34,301 nt of DNA from an uncultured Lachnospiraceae bacterium (GCA_951800145.1 CATOJE010000036.1:1-34301), one strand, 5' to 3'. Numbered from the stretch's first letter, positions 23,946 to 32,119 are shown. Made by a program: numbers and translations. Notes: generated from the sequence alone by a model not told the origin.

Positions 23946-25328
23946 ATGAATTACATTACGAATTATGAAAGTTTACTGGATCATGGATATCAAAAAGCAA
24001 GGAAAACAGCCCTGGACTGTCTGAATGTAGCCCTGGACGCAGCCAGTACATATGAGGGAACAAAGAGGATCCTACGATGCGATGCAGAAAATATTTATGT
24101 TGGGACAGAAAGGATCCCCATTTCCCAGCTGGAGCATATTTACGTGGTTGGAGCAGGAAAGGGAACCTTTCCCATCGTAAAAGCTTTGGATGAAATCCTG
24201 GGCTCGCGGATTGACGAAGGAGTTGTGGCATTAAAAGAGATAACAGAACCCTTATCCAATCAGCGGATTGCTTTGATTCATGCATCCCATCCGGTTCCAG
24301 ATGAGCGGAGCCTGGAAGCAGGGAAAAGGATTGCGGCATTGGCAGAAAAATTGACATCAAAGGATTTAGTATTTGCCTGTATTACAGGGGGATGCTCTTC
24401 CTTGATGCTGCTTCCTCCAGATGATATACCCTTTTCCGATATACAGGCTTTAGGCAGGGAATTGATGAAGTGCGGAGCGCCCATTAGTGAGATGAATGCG
24501 ATCTGTAAGCATACCTGCCGTTTAAAGGGAGGCGGCTTATTAAATATGCTGAAAAAAGCCCGCGTGATTACACTGACACAGGATACAAGACCAGAAAATC
24601 TGCCATGGCCGGATCCCATGCTTGCGGATCCTTCCACCTTTTCGGATGCCATCCGGATACTAAAGCAGTATGATATGTGGGAGCACATTTCTCAGAAAAT
24701 CCATCATTATTTACTGCGTGGCATGGAGAATCCAGCGATGGAAACCTTAAAATCAGCGGAAGGAATCCGCCATGAAATATATGATGTAGGGAATCAAAGA
24801 AGCGCTTGTGAGGCAGCAGAGCAGTACGCAAAAAAGCAGGGCTATCATGCGGCCATTCTGTCCACTAAGATCGAAGGAGAGGCCAGGGAGGCCGGGTGCG
24901 TATTCGCGGGAATTGCTAAGGAAATTAGCTTATATAACCGGCCCTTTCCTGCCCCCTGTGTGATTATCAGCGCCGGGGAAACCAGGGTAACTGTAGGCGA
25001 TATCCATGGAACCGGAGGGCCGAATCAGGAATTTGTCATGGGCTTTGCGGAAAATATCAAGGGATATCCCAATATTGTATGCGCCTCCATTGATTCAGAG
25101 GGAACAGACGGGCCGACCCAGATAGCCGGGGGAATTACCGACGAAACATCCATGGAATGTGCTGGGAAAAACCAGATTGATGTATTTGAAGGCTTAAAAC
25201 ATCATGATTCCTCAAGGCTATTGACCCAAATCAGGGATGCGGTTATGACGGTAGCTACGGGAACCAATGTGGTGAACCTCAGGGTTATGGTAATCGAGGA
25301 GAATAAAGATGCAGCATATAAAAATTGA
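23946..25328 (+). CDS. Glycerate 2-kinase (DUF4147/MOFRL, type II)
   Basis: A 460-residue type II glycerate kinase, ATP-dependent, forming 2-phosphoglycerate from glycerate. The N-terminal DUF4147 domain shows VVGAGKGTFPIVKALDEIL, ASHPVPDERSLEAG and the CITGGCSSLMLLP loop. The C-terminal MOFRL domain shows IISAGETRVTVGDIHGTGGP and ASIDSEGTDGPTQIAGG. A TTG at 23928 would extend it by six residues, but AGGGGG five bases before ATG 23946 decides for the latter. It overlaps the enolase-like gene by 20 bases. Product and next enzyme match (2-phosphoglycerate to PEP), which ties these genes into one pathway. Confidence 0.92.
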   Translation: MNYITNYESLLDHGYQKARKTALDCLNVALDAASTYEGTKRILRCDAENIYVGTERIPISQLEHIYVVGAGKGTFPIVKALDEILGSRIDEGVVALKEITEPLSNQRIALIHASHPVPDERSLEAGKRIAALAEKLTSKDLVFACITGGCSSLMLLPPDDIPFSDIQALGRELMKCGAPISEMNAICKHTCRLKGGGLLNMLKKARVITLTQDTRPENLPWPDPMLADPSTFSDAIRILKQYDMWEHISQKIHHYLLRGMENPAMETLKSAEGIRHEIYDVGNQRSACEAAEQYAKKQGYHAAILSTKIEGEAREAGCVFAGIAKEISLYNRPFPAPCVIISAGETRVTVGDIHGTGGPNQEFVMGFAENIKGYPNIVCASIDSEGTDGPTQIAGGITDETSMECAGKNQIDVFEGLKHHDSSRLLTQIRDAVMTVATGTNVVNLRVMVIEENKDAAYKN

Positions 25329-26368
25329 ACAGATTACAGCAAGAGAAATCATAAACGGGCGGGGGATTCCTACCGTCGAAGCCATTGTCCAATGTGGATC
25401 TGGGATTACAGCCAGGGCGGCAGCGCCTTCCGGGATCTCTGTCTCTGACCATGAAGCCATTGATTTAAGGGACGGAGATTCCCGATTTATGGGGAAGGGA
25501 ACGCAGAAGGCAGTATCTAATATAAAGCATATCATTGCTCCGGCACTTCGTGGAATGTCTGTTTTTTCCCAGGAGGAAATCGACCGGAAAATGATCGAAA
25601 TCGACGGCACGCAAAACCGCAGCTATCTGGGAGGCAATGCCATGATAGCAGTATCTGTGGCGGTTGCAAAAGCAGCGGCGGCGGCCAGACAGCTTCCTCT
25701 GTATGCATATTTAGGAGGCACTGGAGCCCATGAGATACCCATTCTATGCCCCAATTTAATATCCGGCTCAAAAACTGCCGGAAATCACCTTGATTTCGAA
25801 GATTTTTTAGTGGTTCCCCACGGCTTTGACACATTTTCAGAGTCCATCCGGGCTGTGGTGGAGGTGTTCCATATTTTATACCGAAGGCTGTGCAGGGAAT
25901 ATGGCTTAATCGCGCAGATTACGGCGCTGGCGCCTCCATTATACCGAAATGAGGATGCATTTGACTTTTTAAGCGAGGCCATCCGGGAGGCTGGCTATGA
26001 AGGAAAAATTGGATTTGCAGTGGATGTGGCTTCCGGATTAATTTATAACCGGGAAAATGGTTTATATGAGATGGAAGGCGGGGATCGGAGCCGGGAGGAG
26101 CTGATTAGCTATTATGCAGATTTATGCCGGAATTATCCCATCCATTTTATCGAGGATGGAGTATGGGAGGAGGATTACGACGGCTTTCGGATGATGAAGG
26201 AAAGCCTTCCCCCATGGATCGTGGGAGATGATATTTTTGCCACAAATGAATCGCGGTTAAGGCTTGGATACAAGAAAAATGCGGGAAATGGTAACGAAAT
26301 GGAACCGAATGATGGAAATCGAGGAGCAGCTGGGCAGCCAGTCTGTATTTAAGGGGCGTTTAATATGA
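25309..26368 (+). pseudogene. Divergent enolase, internally deleted and frameshifted
   Basis: The frame from ATG 25309 encodes 347 residues, against about 430 for enolase. It has the N-terminal capping domain, GGNAMIAVSVAVAKAAA, and the metal ligands in AVDVASG, HFIEDG and VGDDIF. The usual GDEGGFAP loop is replaced by ITALAP, so the parent was already a divergent paralogue. After TNESRLRLGYKKNA the enolase sequence stops. The true C-terminus, REMVTKWNRMMEIEEQLGSQ, resumes at once in the next frame (from about 26282) and ends at TGA 26366-26368, overlapping the next ATG as ATGA. About 70 residues, including the KxNQxG lysine and SHRSGET region, are missing. The encoded product should lack activity. 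Confidence 0.85.
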
Positions 26369-27321
26369 AGAAAAAGGTCTTGCTTCCGGAAAGGATTCAT
26401 CCCATCGGAAGCACCTATCTGGAGGAACGGGGATATGAGCTGCTCTATGGCTCCTGCGAACCAGAGGTAATTATGAAAAAGCTTCCGGAATGTCAGGCAG
26501 TTATTACGCGAAATGCGAAAATTACAAGGGAAATGATGGAAGGAGCCCCGAGCCTCCGGGTAATCGCCAGGCATGGCGTAGGTGTGGATCTCATTGACAC
26601 AGATTCTGCCGCGGAGCTTGGGATCTGGGTTACGAATGCACCGCAGTCAAATACCAATAGTGTGGCGGAGCAGGTAATCGGGGCAATGCTTTCGGTGGCA
26701 AGGCATTTTTATCCATGTCAGACCATGATTTCTCAGGGAAGCTATCATCAGCGGACACAGATTTGCGGGATGGAATTGTGTGGGAAAACCCTTGGAATCA
26801 TAGGATTTGGAAGAATCGGTTATTCTGTGGCGCGAAAGGCGTCCTTGGGGCTGAATATGAACATCCTGGTATACGATCCCTTCCAAAAACCAAAGGCCCT
26901 GGAATATCCAATCCAACTGGCAGGCACCCTGAAGGAATTGCTGGAGGCTTCGGATGTAGTGTCTCTTCACGCCCCTTTATTAAGCAGCAATTATCACATG
27001 ATCGGAAGGGAGCAATTTTCCTGGATGAAGGAAGGGGCCATCCGGATTAACTATGCAAGGGGAGCCTTGATCGATGCTGACGCGCTGTGGGAGGCTGTGG
27101 CGCAGGGAAAGCTGGCAGGCGCGGCTCTGGATGTGTTTGAGGAGGAGCCCATTCTTCCAGAGAATCCGCTGGCTGGGCTTCCACAAGTATTGCTCACCCC
27201 TCATACCGCTTCATTTACAGAGGAAAGCCTGAAGAATATGGCTCTTCATTCAGCTATGACCGTCCATCAGGTACTGTCAGGCCAAATACCTTCCTGGTAT
27301 GTTGTAGCTGGCGCTAGGTAA
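26365..27321 (+). CDS. D-isomer-specific 2-hydroxyacid dehydrogenase (SerA-like)
   Basis: A 318-residue NAD-dependent dehydrogenase of the phosphoglycerate/hydroxypyruvate reductase family, without the regulatory ACT domain of SerA. The nucleotide-binding GFGRIG lies at residues 147-152. The catalytic triad is complete: Arg232 in INYARGALID, Glu261 in FEEEP and His280 in LLTPHTAS. N-terminal RHGVGVDLIDTDSAAELGI is typical. In this cluster hydroxypyruvate or tartronate-type ketoacid reduction to glycerate, feeding the glycerate kinase, is a reasonable inference. Its ATG overlaps the stop of the ancestral enolase frame, and it is the last gene of the cluster. Confidence 0.9.
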   Translation: MKKKVLLPERIHPIGSTYLEERGYELLYGSCEPEVIMKKLPECQAVITRNAKITREMMEGAPSLRVIARHGVGVDLIDTDSAAELGIWVTNAPQSNTNSVAEQVIGAMLSVARHFYPCQTMISQGSYHQRTQICGMELCGKTLGIIGFGRIGYSVARKASLGLNMNILVYDPFQKPKALEYPIQLAGTLKELLEASDVVSLHAPLLSSNYHMIGREQFSWMKEGAIRINYARGALIDADALWEAVAQGKLAGAALDVFEEEPILPENPLAGLPQVLLTPHTASFTEESLKNMALHSAMTVHQVLSGQIPSWYVVAGAR

Positions 27322-27374
27322 CGAACTGTGCTTTAAAACAGAATCAGGAAACAGAATCAGGATCCAAGTACCGC

Positions 27375-27441
27375 TTGACACCACCGCATTTTTTCTGTAT
27401 GCTGATCATAGTGACCGATTTATGGATGAAAGCGTCGGTCA
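27375..27441 (+). promoter_or_regulatory. Promoter and leader hairpin before the small membrane protein
   Basis: TTGACA 27375-27380 and TATGCT 27398-27403 are spaced by 17 bases. Downstream, TGACCGA 27412-27418 pairs with TCGGTCA 27435-27441, a 7-bp leader hairpin ahead of the gene's ribosome site. Just upstream, ACAGAATCAGGA is repeated twice in tandem at about 27338-27361. Confidence 0.7.
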
Positions 27442-27474
27442 GGGAGGACTGCAAAGCGTTAGAGGAGGACTTTT

Positions 27475-27675
27475 ATGCTGTTAGGCATTGCAAATGGGAT
27501 CTTGATTTTTTACCTTTGGACCTGGTTTATCTGGCCCTTTGTCTTTGTCTTCGGACTGGCCTTTGGGATAGCGGATCTGGTGAAGAATGAAAATTCAAAG
27601 GGGAAAGGGCTGATCTGGGCCGGGATTGCTCTGCTGATTATGACAACTGCCATGATCGGGTATATGCTGAGGTAA
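27475..27675 (+). CDS. Small membrane protein, unknown function
   Basis: A 66-residue protein with two hydrophobic segments, about residues 4-34 (ILIFYLWTWFIWPFVFVFGL) and 46-63 (LIWAGIALLIMTTAMIGYML), separated by a short charged loop, NENSKGKGK-like. GAGGAGG lies five bases before the ATG, and a strong promoter precedes it, so it is expressed as a gene rather than being a chance frame. I do not recognise a family. It is followed by the secreted Cys-rich protein and the sigma-factor pair. Confidence 0.7.
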   Translation: MLLGIANGILIFYLWTWFIWPFVFVFGLAFGIADLVKNENSKGKGLIWAGIALLIMTTAMIGYMLR

Positions 27676-27766
27676 AGTAAATTTTTTATTTTTTTTGAAT
27701 GGAATGCCTGTTTCCAATCGTATTCCTAATGAAACGAAAATGATTACAAATATGGAGGAAACAGAC

Positions 27767-28036
27767 ATGAAAAAGAAGTTAATCGGCATTGTAACAGCAG
27801 GATTGGTATTTGGCCTTAGCGCTACCAGCGCATTTGGGGCGTGCCATGGGCGGGGCGGCCGCTTTGTGGATGAAAATCAGGACGGGATCTGCGATTACGC
27901 AGGTAATGTCTGCTATTTTGCTGATGCAGATGGAGACGGGGTATGTGATACCTGCGGCAGGATTCCCGGCCAAAGCGGTATAAATGCCTGCCATGGAAAT
28001 GGGTCAGGGCGGGGCCATGGCTGTCACAGAAGGTAA
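27767..28036 (+). CDS. Secreted Cys/His/Gly-rich small protein with calcium-loop-like motifs
   Basis: An 89-residue exported protein. A signal peptide (KKKLIGIVTAGLVFGLSATS, cleavage near AFG-A) is followed by two acidic loops, DENQDGICD and DADGDGVCD, which resemble EF-hand/dockerin or thrombospondin type 3 calcium loops. Seven Cys and a C-terminal HGNGSGRGHGCHRR tail may bind metal. The frame is open upstream to 27695, but GGAGG at 27754-27758 and the signal sequence fix ATG 27767. It stands directly before the sigma factor. Its tail resembles that of the anti-sigma factor (HGNGSGRHR), which hints at a shared ligand. Confidence 0.75.
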   Translation: MKKKLIGIVTAGLVFGLSATSAFGACHGRGGRFVDENQDGICDYAGNVCYFADADGDGVCDTCGRIPGQSGINACHGNGSGRGHGCHRR

Positions 28037-28062
28037 TACCCACTTAAAAACGAGGTTTTAGC

Positions 28063-28545
28063 ATGCGGAGCGAGCAGGAGGTAAACAGAGCCATAGACCG
28101 GTATTCGGATACGGTCCGGCGGCTCTGTATGATTCATCTGAAAAATCATGCGGACACAGAGGACATATTTCAAACTGTATTTTTGAAATATGTCCTTAGT
28201 TCTGTTTCCTTTGAAAATGAAGAGCACGAGAAGGCCTGGTTTATCCGCGTTACCATCAATGCATGTAAGGATCTGCTGAAAAGCTTTTTCCGCAGCCGCA
28301 CGGTTTCACTGGATGAAGTCATGGATCAGCCGGCCTGGACGGCGCCGGATCACCGGGAGCTTTTAGAAGCGGTGCTTTCCCTTCCCCAAAAGTATCGTGA
28401 GGTGGTATATCTGCATTACTATGAAGAGTATACAGCCCCGCAAATCAGCCGGATAATAGGGAAAAATGTAAATACGGTGTACACACACCTGACGCGTGCC
28501 AAGGAGATGCTCAGGGAAAAGCTGGGAGGTGACGGATATGAATAA
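28063..28545 (+). CDS. ECF-like RNA polymerase sigma factor
   Basis: A 160-residue sigma-70 family factor. Region 2 is EVNRAIDRYSDTVRRLCMIH followed by DTEDIFQTVFLKYV; region 4 is LPQKYREVVYLHYYEEYTAP and NVNTVYTHLTRAKEMLREKL. No region 1 or 3 is present, as in ECF factors. GAGG eight bases before the ATG supports the start. Its stop lies within the anti-sigma gene (ATGAATAA overlap), the common arrangement for a sigma/anti-sigma pair. The signal sensed is unknown. The region 2 coding sequence contains a perfect inverted repeat, described separately. Confidence 0.93.
   Translation: MRSEQEVNRAIDRYSDTVRRLCMIHLKNHADTEDIFQTVFLKYVLSSVSFENEEHEKAWFIRVTINACKDLLKSFFRSRTVSLDEVMDQPAWTAPDHRELLEAVLSLPQKYREVVYLHYYEEYTAPQISRIIGKNVNTVYTHLTRAKEMLREKLGGDGYE
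28160..28196 (+). repeat. Perfect 15-bp inverted repeat inside the sigma gene
   Basis: AGGACATATTTCAAA (28160-28174) is the exact reverse complement of TTTGAAATATGTCCT (28182-28196), with a 7-base loop CTGTATT. It lies in codons for the region 2 helix EDIFQTVFLKYVL. The transcript should form a strong hairpin about 100 bases into the gene. Confidence 0.95.
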
Positions 28546-29314
28546 CCCATGGAAGCAGGCCTTTGACCAGGTTCAGGCAGGAGAGGAGCTGAAGGATAAG
28601 ACCAGAGCATTTCTCGCCCGGAAAACCCGGGGATATACCAGAAGGAGCTGGGTGAATTATCCGCTTCTTATCTCTGCAGCCGCCTGCCTGCTGCTTTTGA
28701 TGGCTGGCGGCCACTGGCTTTATTTCATCCCAACCGCGAAAATTAGCATTGACGTGAATCCATCCATCGAGCTTGGAATCAACCGGTTTGATCAAGTGGT
28801 TTCCGTGGAGGCTTATAATGAAGACGGACAGGAATTAGCCGATGCTCTAAATATCAAGTATGTAAATTATGTGGAAGCGGTGAATCAGATTCTGGAGAAT
28901 GAATCAGTGGCAGCTCTGCTGGCGGGAGATGAGGTTATGCTGATCACGGTGATCGACGGGAAGGAGGGTCAGTCCTTCCGGCTTCTTTCCGGCGTTGAAG
29001 CCTGTGCAGCGGGACATCAGAATACCTACTGCTATTCTTCTGATACAAAGGAGGAGGATGCGGCCCACCAGGCGGGGATGTCCTGCGGAAAATACCGGGC
29101 CTTTTTGGAGATCCAAAGCTTAAATCCCCATATCACTGCTGAGGAAATCCGCGGGATGACCATGAGGGAAATCTGGGATCTTATAGATTCCCTGAAGGCG
29201 GAGAAGGGGACGTACGAGCCGCCATGGGAAGAGAATGGCCAGGGCAGAGGCCAGGGACGCCATGGGGGCGGACACGGCCATGGGCACGGAAATGGAAGCG
29301 GGCGTCATCGATAA
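28538..29314 (+). CDS. RsgI-like membrane anti-sigma factor with Gly/His-rich tail
   Basis: A 258-residue single-pass membrane protein. Residues 1-41 are cytoplasmic and presumably hold the sigma factor; a membrane helix spans about 42-63. The extracellular part starts with ISIDVNPSIELGINRFDQVV, the conserved core of the RsgI middle domain, in which autocleavage is known for RsgI proteins (inference here). A long alpha/beta sensor segment follows. The end is a low-complexity tail rich in Gly, His and Arg (HGGGHGHGHGNGSGRHR), which could bind metal. GGGAGGTGAC lies before ATG 28538. Upstream in-frame starts (28496) fall inside the sigma gene and are not needed. The pair likely regulates itself and the neighbouring secreted protein. 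Confidence 0.85.
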   Translation: MNNPWKQAFDQVQAGEELKDKTRAFLARKTRGYTRRSWVNYPLLISAAACLLLLMAGGHWLYFIPTAKISIDVNPSIELGINRFDQVVSVEAYNEDGQELADALNIKYVNYVEAVNQILENESVAALLAGDEVMLITVIDGKEGQSFRLLSGVEACAAGHQNTYCYSSDTKEEDAAHQAGMSCGKYRAFLEIQSLNPHITAEEIRGMTMREIWDLIDSLKAEKGTYEPPWEENGQGRGQGRHGGGHGHGHGNGSGRHR

Positions 29315-29521
29315 GGGATAAGGAGAAACAAAAAAATAGCGCCCGGGTCGGGAGAGCTTAGCGGCAGAGATAAAAAACCATTTATAACGTCAATCCGCCT
29401 GTTCATAACATAATTAAAATCCGGATTCATTTCCTGCCGATATAAAAATCGTAGGAGGAAGGCGAGGCCAAGAGAAAATCCAGGCCTCTCTGATGATGAA
29501 TTTCAAGAAGGAGGTTAATGT

Positions 29522-29995
29522 ATGAACGTAAAAACGATGGAAGGGCTGGCGGGAGCCAATGCAAGCATCCATTTGATGTCCACGCCCATGGGCATTGCAA
29601 AGGAGGCGGAGAATAAAGGGGATACGGAGAAAATGAAGCGGGCCTTAAGCTATGCCTCTCAGATGACGGATCAGGCGGAGGCATACGGCGAGAAAACCAG
29701 TAAGGGAATGGAGCTGGATGCCGAGGAGGCGAAGAAGCAGGAAGAGCTGCGCCAGGAGGAATGGATCCAGGCCCGTAGAAAAGAGCGGGAGGAGCTGGAG
29801 AAGAAGGTGAAGGAGGGAGAGGAGGCATCAGGAGAAGCTGGCCTTGATTCCGTGGAAATCAGCGGAGAAGGAAAATATCAGGCTGAAATGGCCGCTCCTT
29901 CAGCAGACAATGCACCGGATGTGGTGTATGATAAGTCCGGGGAGGCTGTGGAAGCAGCTGCGGAGACCGGAGAAAATATTAATGTAAGCGTATAA
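29522..29995 (+). CDS. Charged coiled-coil protein, unknown function
   Basis: A 157-residue soluble protein without signal peptide or membrane helix. The middle (about 65-105) is strongly charged and predicted coiled coil: EEAKKQEELRQEEWIQARRK. The C-terminal third is acidic and Ala-rich. I recognise no domain. AAGGAGG lies eight bases before the ATG. Similar small proteins occur in Lachnospiraceae genomes, but I know of no function. The 207-base gap ahead of it shows no gene. Confidence 0.65.
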   Translation: MNVKTMEGLAGANASIHLMSTPMGIAKEAENKGDTEKMKRALSYASQMTDQAEAYGEKTSKGMELDAEEAKKQEELRQEEWIQARRKEREELEKKVKEGEEASGEAGLDSVEISGEGKYQAEMAAPSADNAPDVVYDKSGEAVEAAAETGENINVSV

Positions 29996-30004
29996 AGAAA
30001 TGGA

Positions 30005-30033
30005 TTGATCTGGAAGTCTTTTTCTGCTATGAT
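30005..30033 (+). promoter_or_regulatory. Promoter of the exported stalk-domain protein
   Basis: TTGATC 30005-30010 and TATGAT 30028-30033 are 17 bases apart, with TG one base before the -10 (extended -10). It lies 35 bases before the ATG of the next gene. Confidence 0.6.
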
Positions 30034-30067
30034 AGATGGAAGAAAAAGGCATTGGGGGTGTTAATCC

Positions 30068-30688
30068 ATGAAAAGGTTTGATGTAAAAAGTTTTGCAGCG
30101 GGAATAATCATTGGAACACTGGGGATCACCACAGCCTTTGCATCGACGAATATCCGGTCTGCGGTATTAAGCGATACAAAGCTGACGCTAAGAGGAATTC
30201 CCATATCTTTCAGCAAGCCCCTGATTTCGGTTACGATGGAGGATTCACAAGCTTCCAGCCTGTATGTGCCAGCCGATGAAGCATTTGAGAAGCTGGGATA
30301 TAAAATTGCCTGGGACAGCGGGACGAATACCCTTGATTTGGTGCCGGAGAGCGGATATTCTCAAGAAGTAACCGGCGGCGGTGTACAGGGAAATGTAGTG
30401 ATGGATCTGGCGAACCATGCGAATCAGAAAAATATTGCTGAGTCCGGCTCATTTCAGGCAATGGCGAATCAGATTTTAACCATAACCGTTACCTCAACCA
30501 TCAAAGGAGGAACCGTGGAGCTGTTTTTATTTGACCCAGATGGGAAGGAACGCCGCATTACCATCGGAGCTTCCCATATGACTGAGGAGATTCCCTTGGA
30601 ACCGGGAACCTGGCAGTATAACTGTTCCGGAATCTTTACCGAGGGCGGGGATGTGAGAATCACAGGTACGATCAAGCAGGGGGCTTAG
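30068..30688 (+). CDS. Exported protein with copper-amine-oxidase-N-like stalk domain
   Basis: A 206-residue protein with a signal peptide (KSFAAGIIIGTLGITTAFAS). The central part, SSLYVPADEAFEKLGYKIAW followed by DSGTNTLDLVPE, resembles the stalk/copper amine oxidase N-terminal domain common on Firmicutes surfaces. The C-terminal half looks beta-rich, with LFLFDPDGKERRITIG and GTWQYNCSGIFTEGGDVRIT. Function unknown. It has its own promoter. Its stop lies inside a perfect hairpin shared with the convergent gene. Confidence 0.7.
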   Translation: MKRFDVKSFAAGIIIGTLGITTAFASTNIRSAVLSDTKLTLRGIPISFSKPLISVTMEDSQASSLYVPADEAFEKLGYKIAWDSGTNTLDLVPESGYSQEVTGGGVQGNVVMDLANHANQKNIAESGSFQAMANQILTITVTSTIKGGTVELFLFDPDGKERRITIGASHMTEEIPLEPGTWQYNCSGIFTEGGDVRITGTIKQGA

Positions 30689-30706
30689 AAGGCCCCCTGC
30701 TTGATC
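30670..30706. terminator. Shared bidirectional hairpin between convergent genes
   Basis: GATCAAGCAGGGGGC (30670-30684) pairs perfectly with 30692-30706 around a 7-base loop. The loop holds the plus-strand stop TAG (30686-30688), and the right arm overlaps the minus-strand stop (30705-30707). No T run follows on either strand, so termination may be weak, but the stem is very stable. Confidence 0.7.
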
Positions 30707-32054
30707 ATTGATAAACTCGTTTAGCAAAAAATTCGTCGATCCGTTTCTTAATATCCACCGGACTTAGGTATTTCAGCAGATATCCATCTGCCTTTAGGGA
30801 TAACACCTTGTTAACACTTTCCTTATCATCAATACAGGTGAGGAAGATCACGGGAATATCTGCAAATTCCTTCTCAGAGTGGAGCATTTCCAGCACATGG
30901 AGTCCGTCGCAGATGGGCATTTCGTAATCCAGCAGAACCAAATCCGGCCTGTCCAGGGTAATGGACCGGATGGCAGACACCCCGGAGCTGACCTCGGAGA
31001 CATCGTAATCCTCAGCCAGCAGCCGCTTTATCCGCTGCCGTATGGTGATGGAATCATCCACAATCAAAATCTTTCTTCTTGCCTTCCGTTCCTTTTCTAT
31101 CAGATACTTTTCGATTTCTGTAACCGCATTGCCCACATGAAGGGGGATCCAGAAGTTCTTCTCCAGCAGCTGTGGCGCAAAGACGCAGTAAGCAAAGTAT
31201 CCCTCTCTGGTGCTGAATAAAAGACTGACCTGAGGCTTTTTCTTCTCAAAGATCTCATGAAACTGCTCATAGGTCAGAAGGTTCTCCTCCGTCATATCAT
31301 AATCGCGGATGGAGGGATAGTGATTCATAACACGCCGCACAAACTGGCAGGCCGTATACCGGGCTGCATTCAGCAGCATGATATCCAGCTTGTCAGAGGA
31401 CAGCCCCATGATCTTCCCCACCGTGTGGATCAAAATGCTGTCTTCAAACACTAAAAGGATTTCCCACTTCTTATGATCCTGTTCTCTGCTGTAAACCAGG
31501 CGGTAATAGACTCCCTTTCCGAATTTTTCCCCGTCATATGCATTGCTGATTACCTGAGCCTTGAGCTGGAACATGCTTTTTAAAAGAGAAAGGATCACCT
31601 TTTCCATGGCTGAAAGCTCTTCCTCCGGCAAAAGGTCGATCCACTTGCTCATTTTTTCGCCGGTGATTGCCATATCCTCGGTTAAGGTGTGCCCGATCAG
31701 CCATCCGGCGCAGACTGCGAGAAAATGCTCCATCGCGGAAGGAGAGTAGTTCTCCCGCAGTAATTCCTTCTCCAGGGCAGGGAGGGAGTTCTCCCTGAAA
31801 TCTCTGTGCAGCCGTCTATGCATCGGGAACTCTTCATATCCGATTAATTCCATATAATGCTCTTCATCTTCAAAATGCTTCAGGGCATGGGTTTTAAAAT
31901 ATTTAATCCCTTCCTGACATGCCCGCCTGCTTTTCGCGGCTTCCCCTTTTAAAGTGAATAGCTTGTTGATGATATGAAATAGTCTCTGATGCTCCTCATC
32001 GATAATCTTTACTCCGATATTAAATTCATCCTTCCATACTAATTGGCTGTCCAT
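30705..32054 (-). CDS. Hemerythrin domain / receiver domain fusion (response-regulator protein)
   Basis: A 449-residue cytosolic protein. Residues 1-130 form a bacteriohemerythrin that could bind oxygen or a di-iron centre: His22, His56/His60, Glu64 (HFEDE), His79 and His83 (HRRLH), and His122/Asp127 (HTLTED). A middle region of about 190 residues is of unclear fold, with some resemblance to CheX/CheC-like phosphatases (inference). Residues 325-445 are a receiver domain with ILIVDDSITIRQRI, the phosphorylatable Asp in LVLLDYEMPICDG, and the LTC and KADGYL switch segments. There is no DNA-binding output. It probably couples oxygen or redox sensing to signalling. AAGGGAGG precedes ATG 32054, and a TATTAT-like -10 lies in the 65-base intergenic region. 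Confidence 0.85.
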   Translation of the reverse strand: MDSQLVWKDEFNIGVKIIDEEHQRLFHIINKLFTLKGEAAKSRRACQEGIKYFKTHALKHFEDEEHYMELIGYEEFPMHRRLHRDFRENSLPALEKELLRENYSPSAMEHFLAVCAGWLIGHTLTEDMAITGEKMSKWIDLLPEEELSAMEKVILSLLKSMFQLKAQVISNAYDGEKFGKGVYYRLVYSREQDHKKWEILLVFEDSILIHTVGKIMGLSSDKLDIMLLNAARYTACQFVRRVMNHYPSIRDYDMTEENLLTYEQFHEIFEKKKPQVSLLFSTREGYFAYCVFAPQLLEKNFWIPLHVGNAVTEIEKYLIEKERKARRKILIVDDSITIRQRIKRLLAEDYDVSEVSSGVSAIRSITLDRPDLVLLDYEMPICDGLHVLEMLHSEKEFADIPVIFLTCIDDKESVNKVLSLKADGYLLKYLSPVDIKKRIDEFFAKRVYQ

Positions 32055-32119
32055 ATATAAGCGCCTCCCTTGCTGCAGCCTATATAATATACTATTTCAG
32101 ACAAGCCAAAATGCTACAG

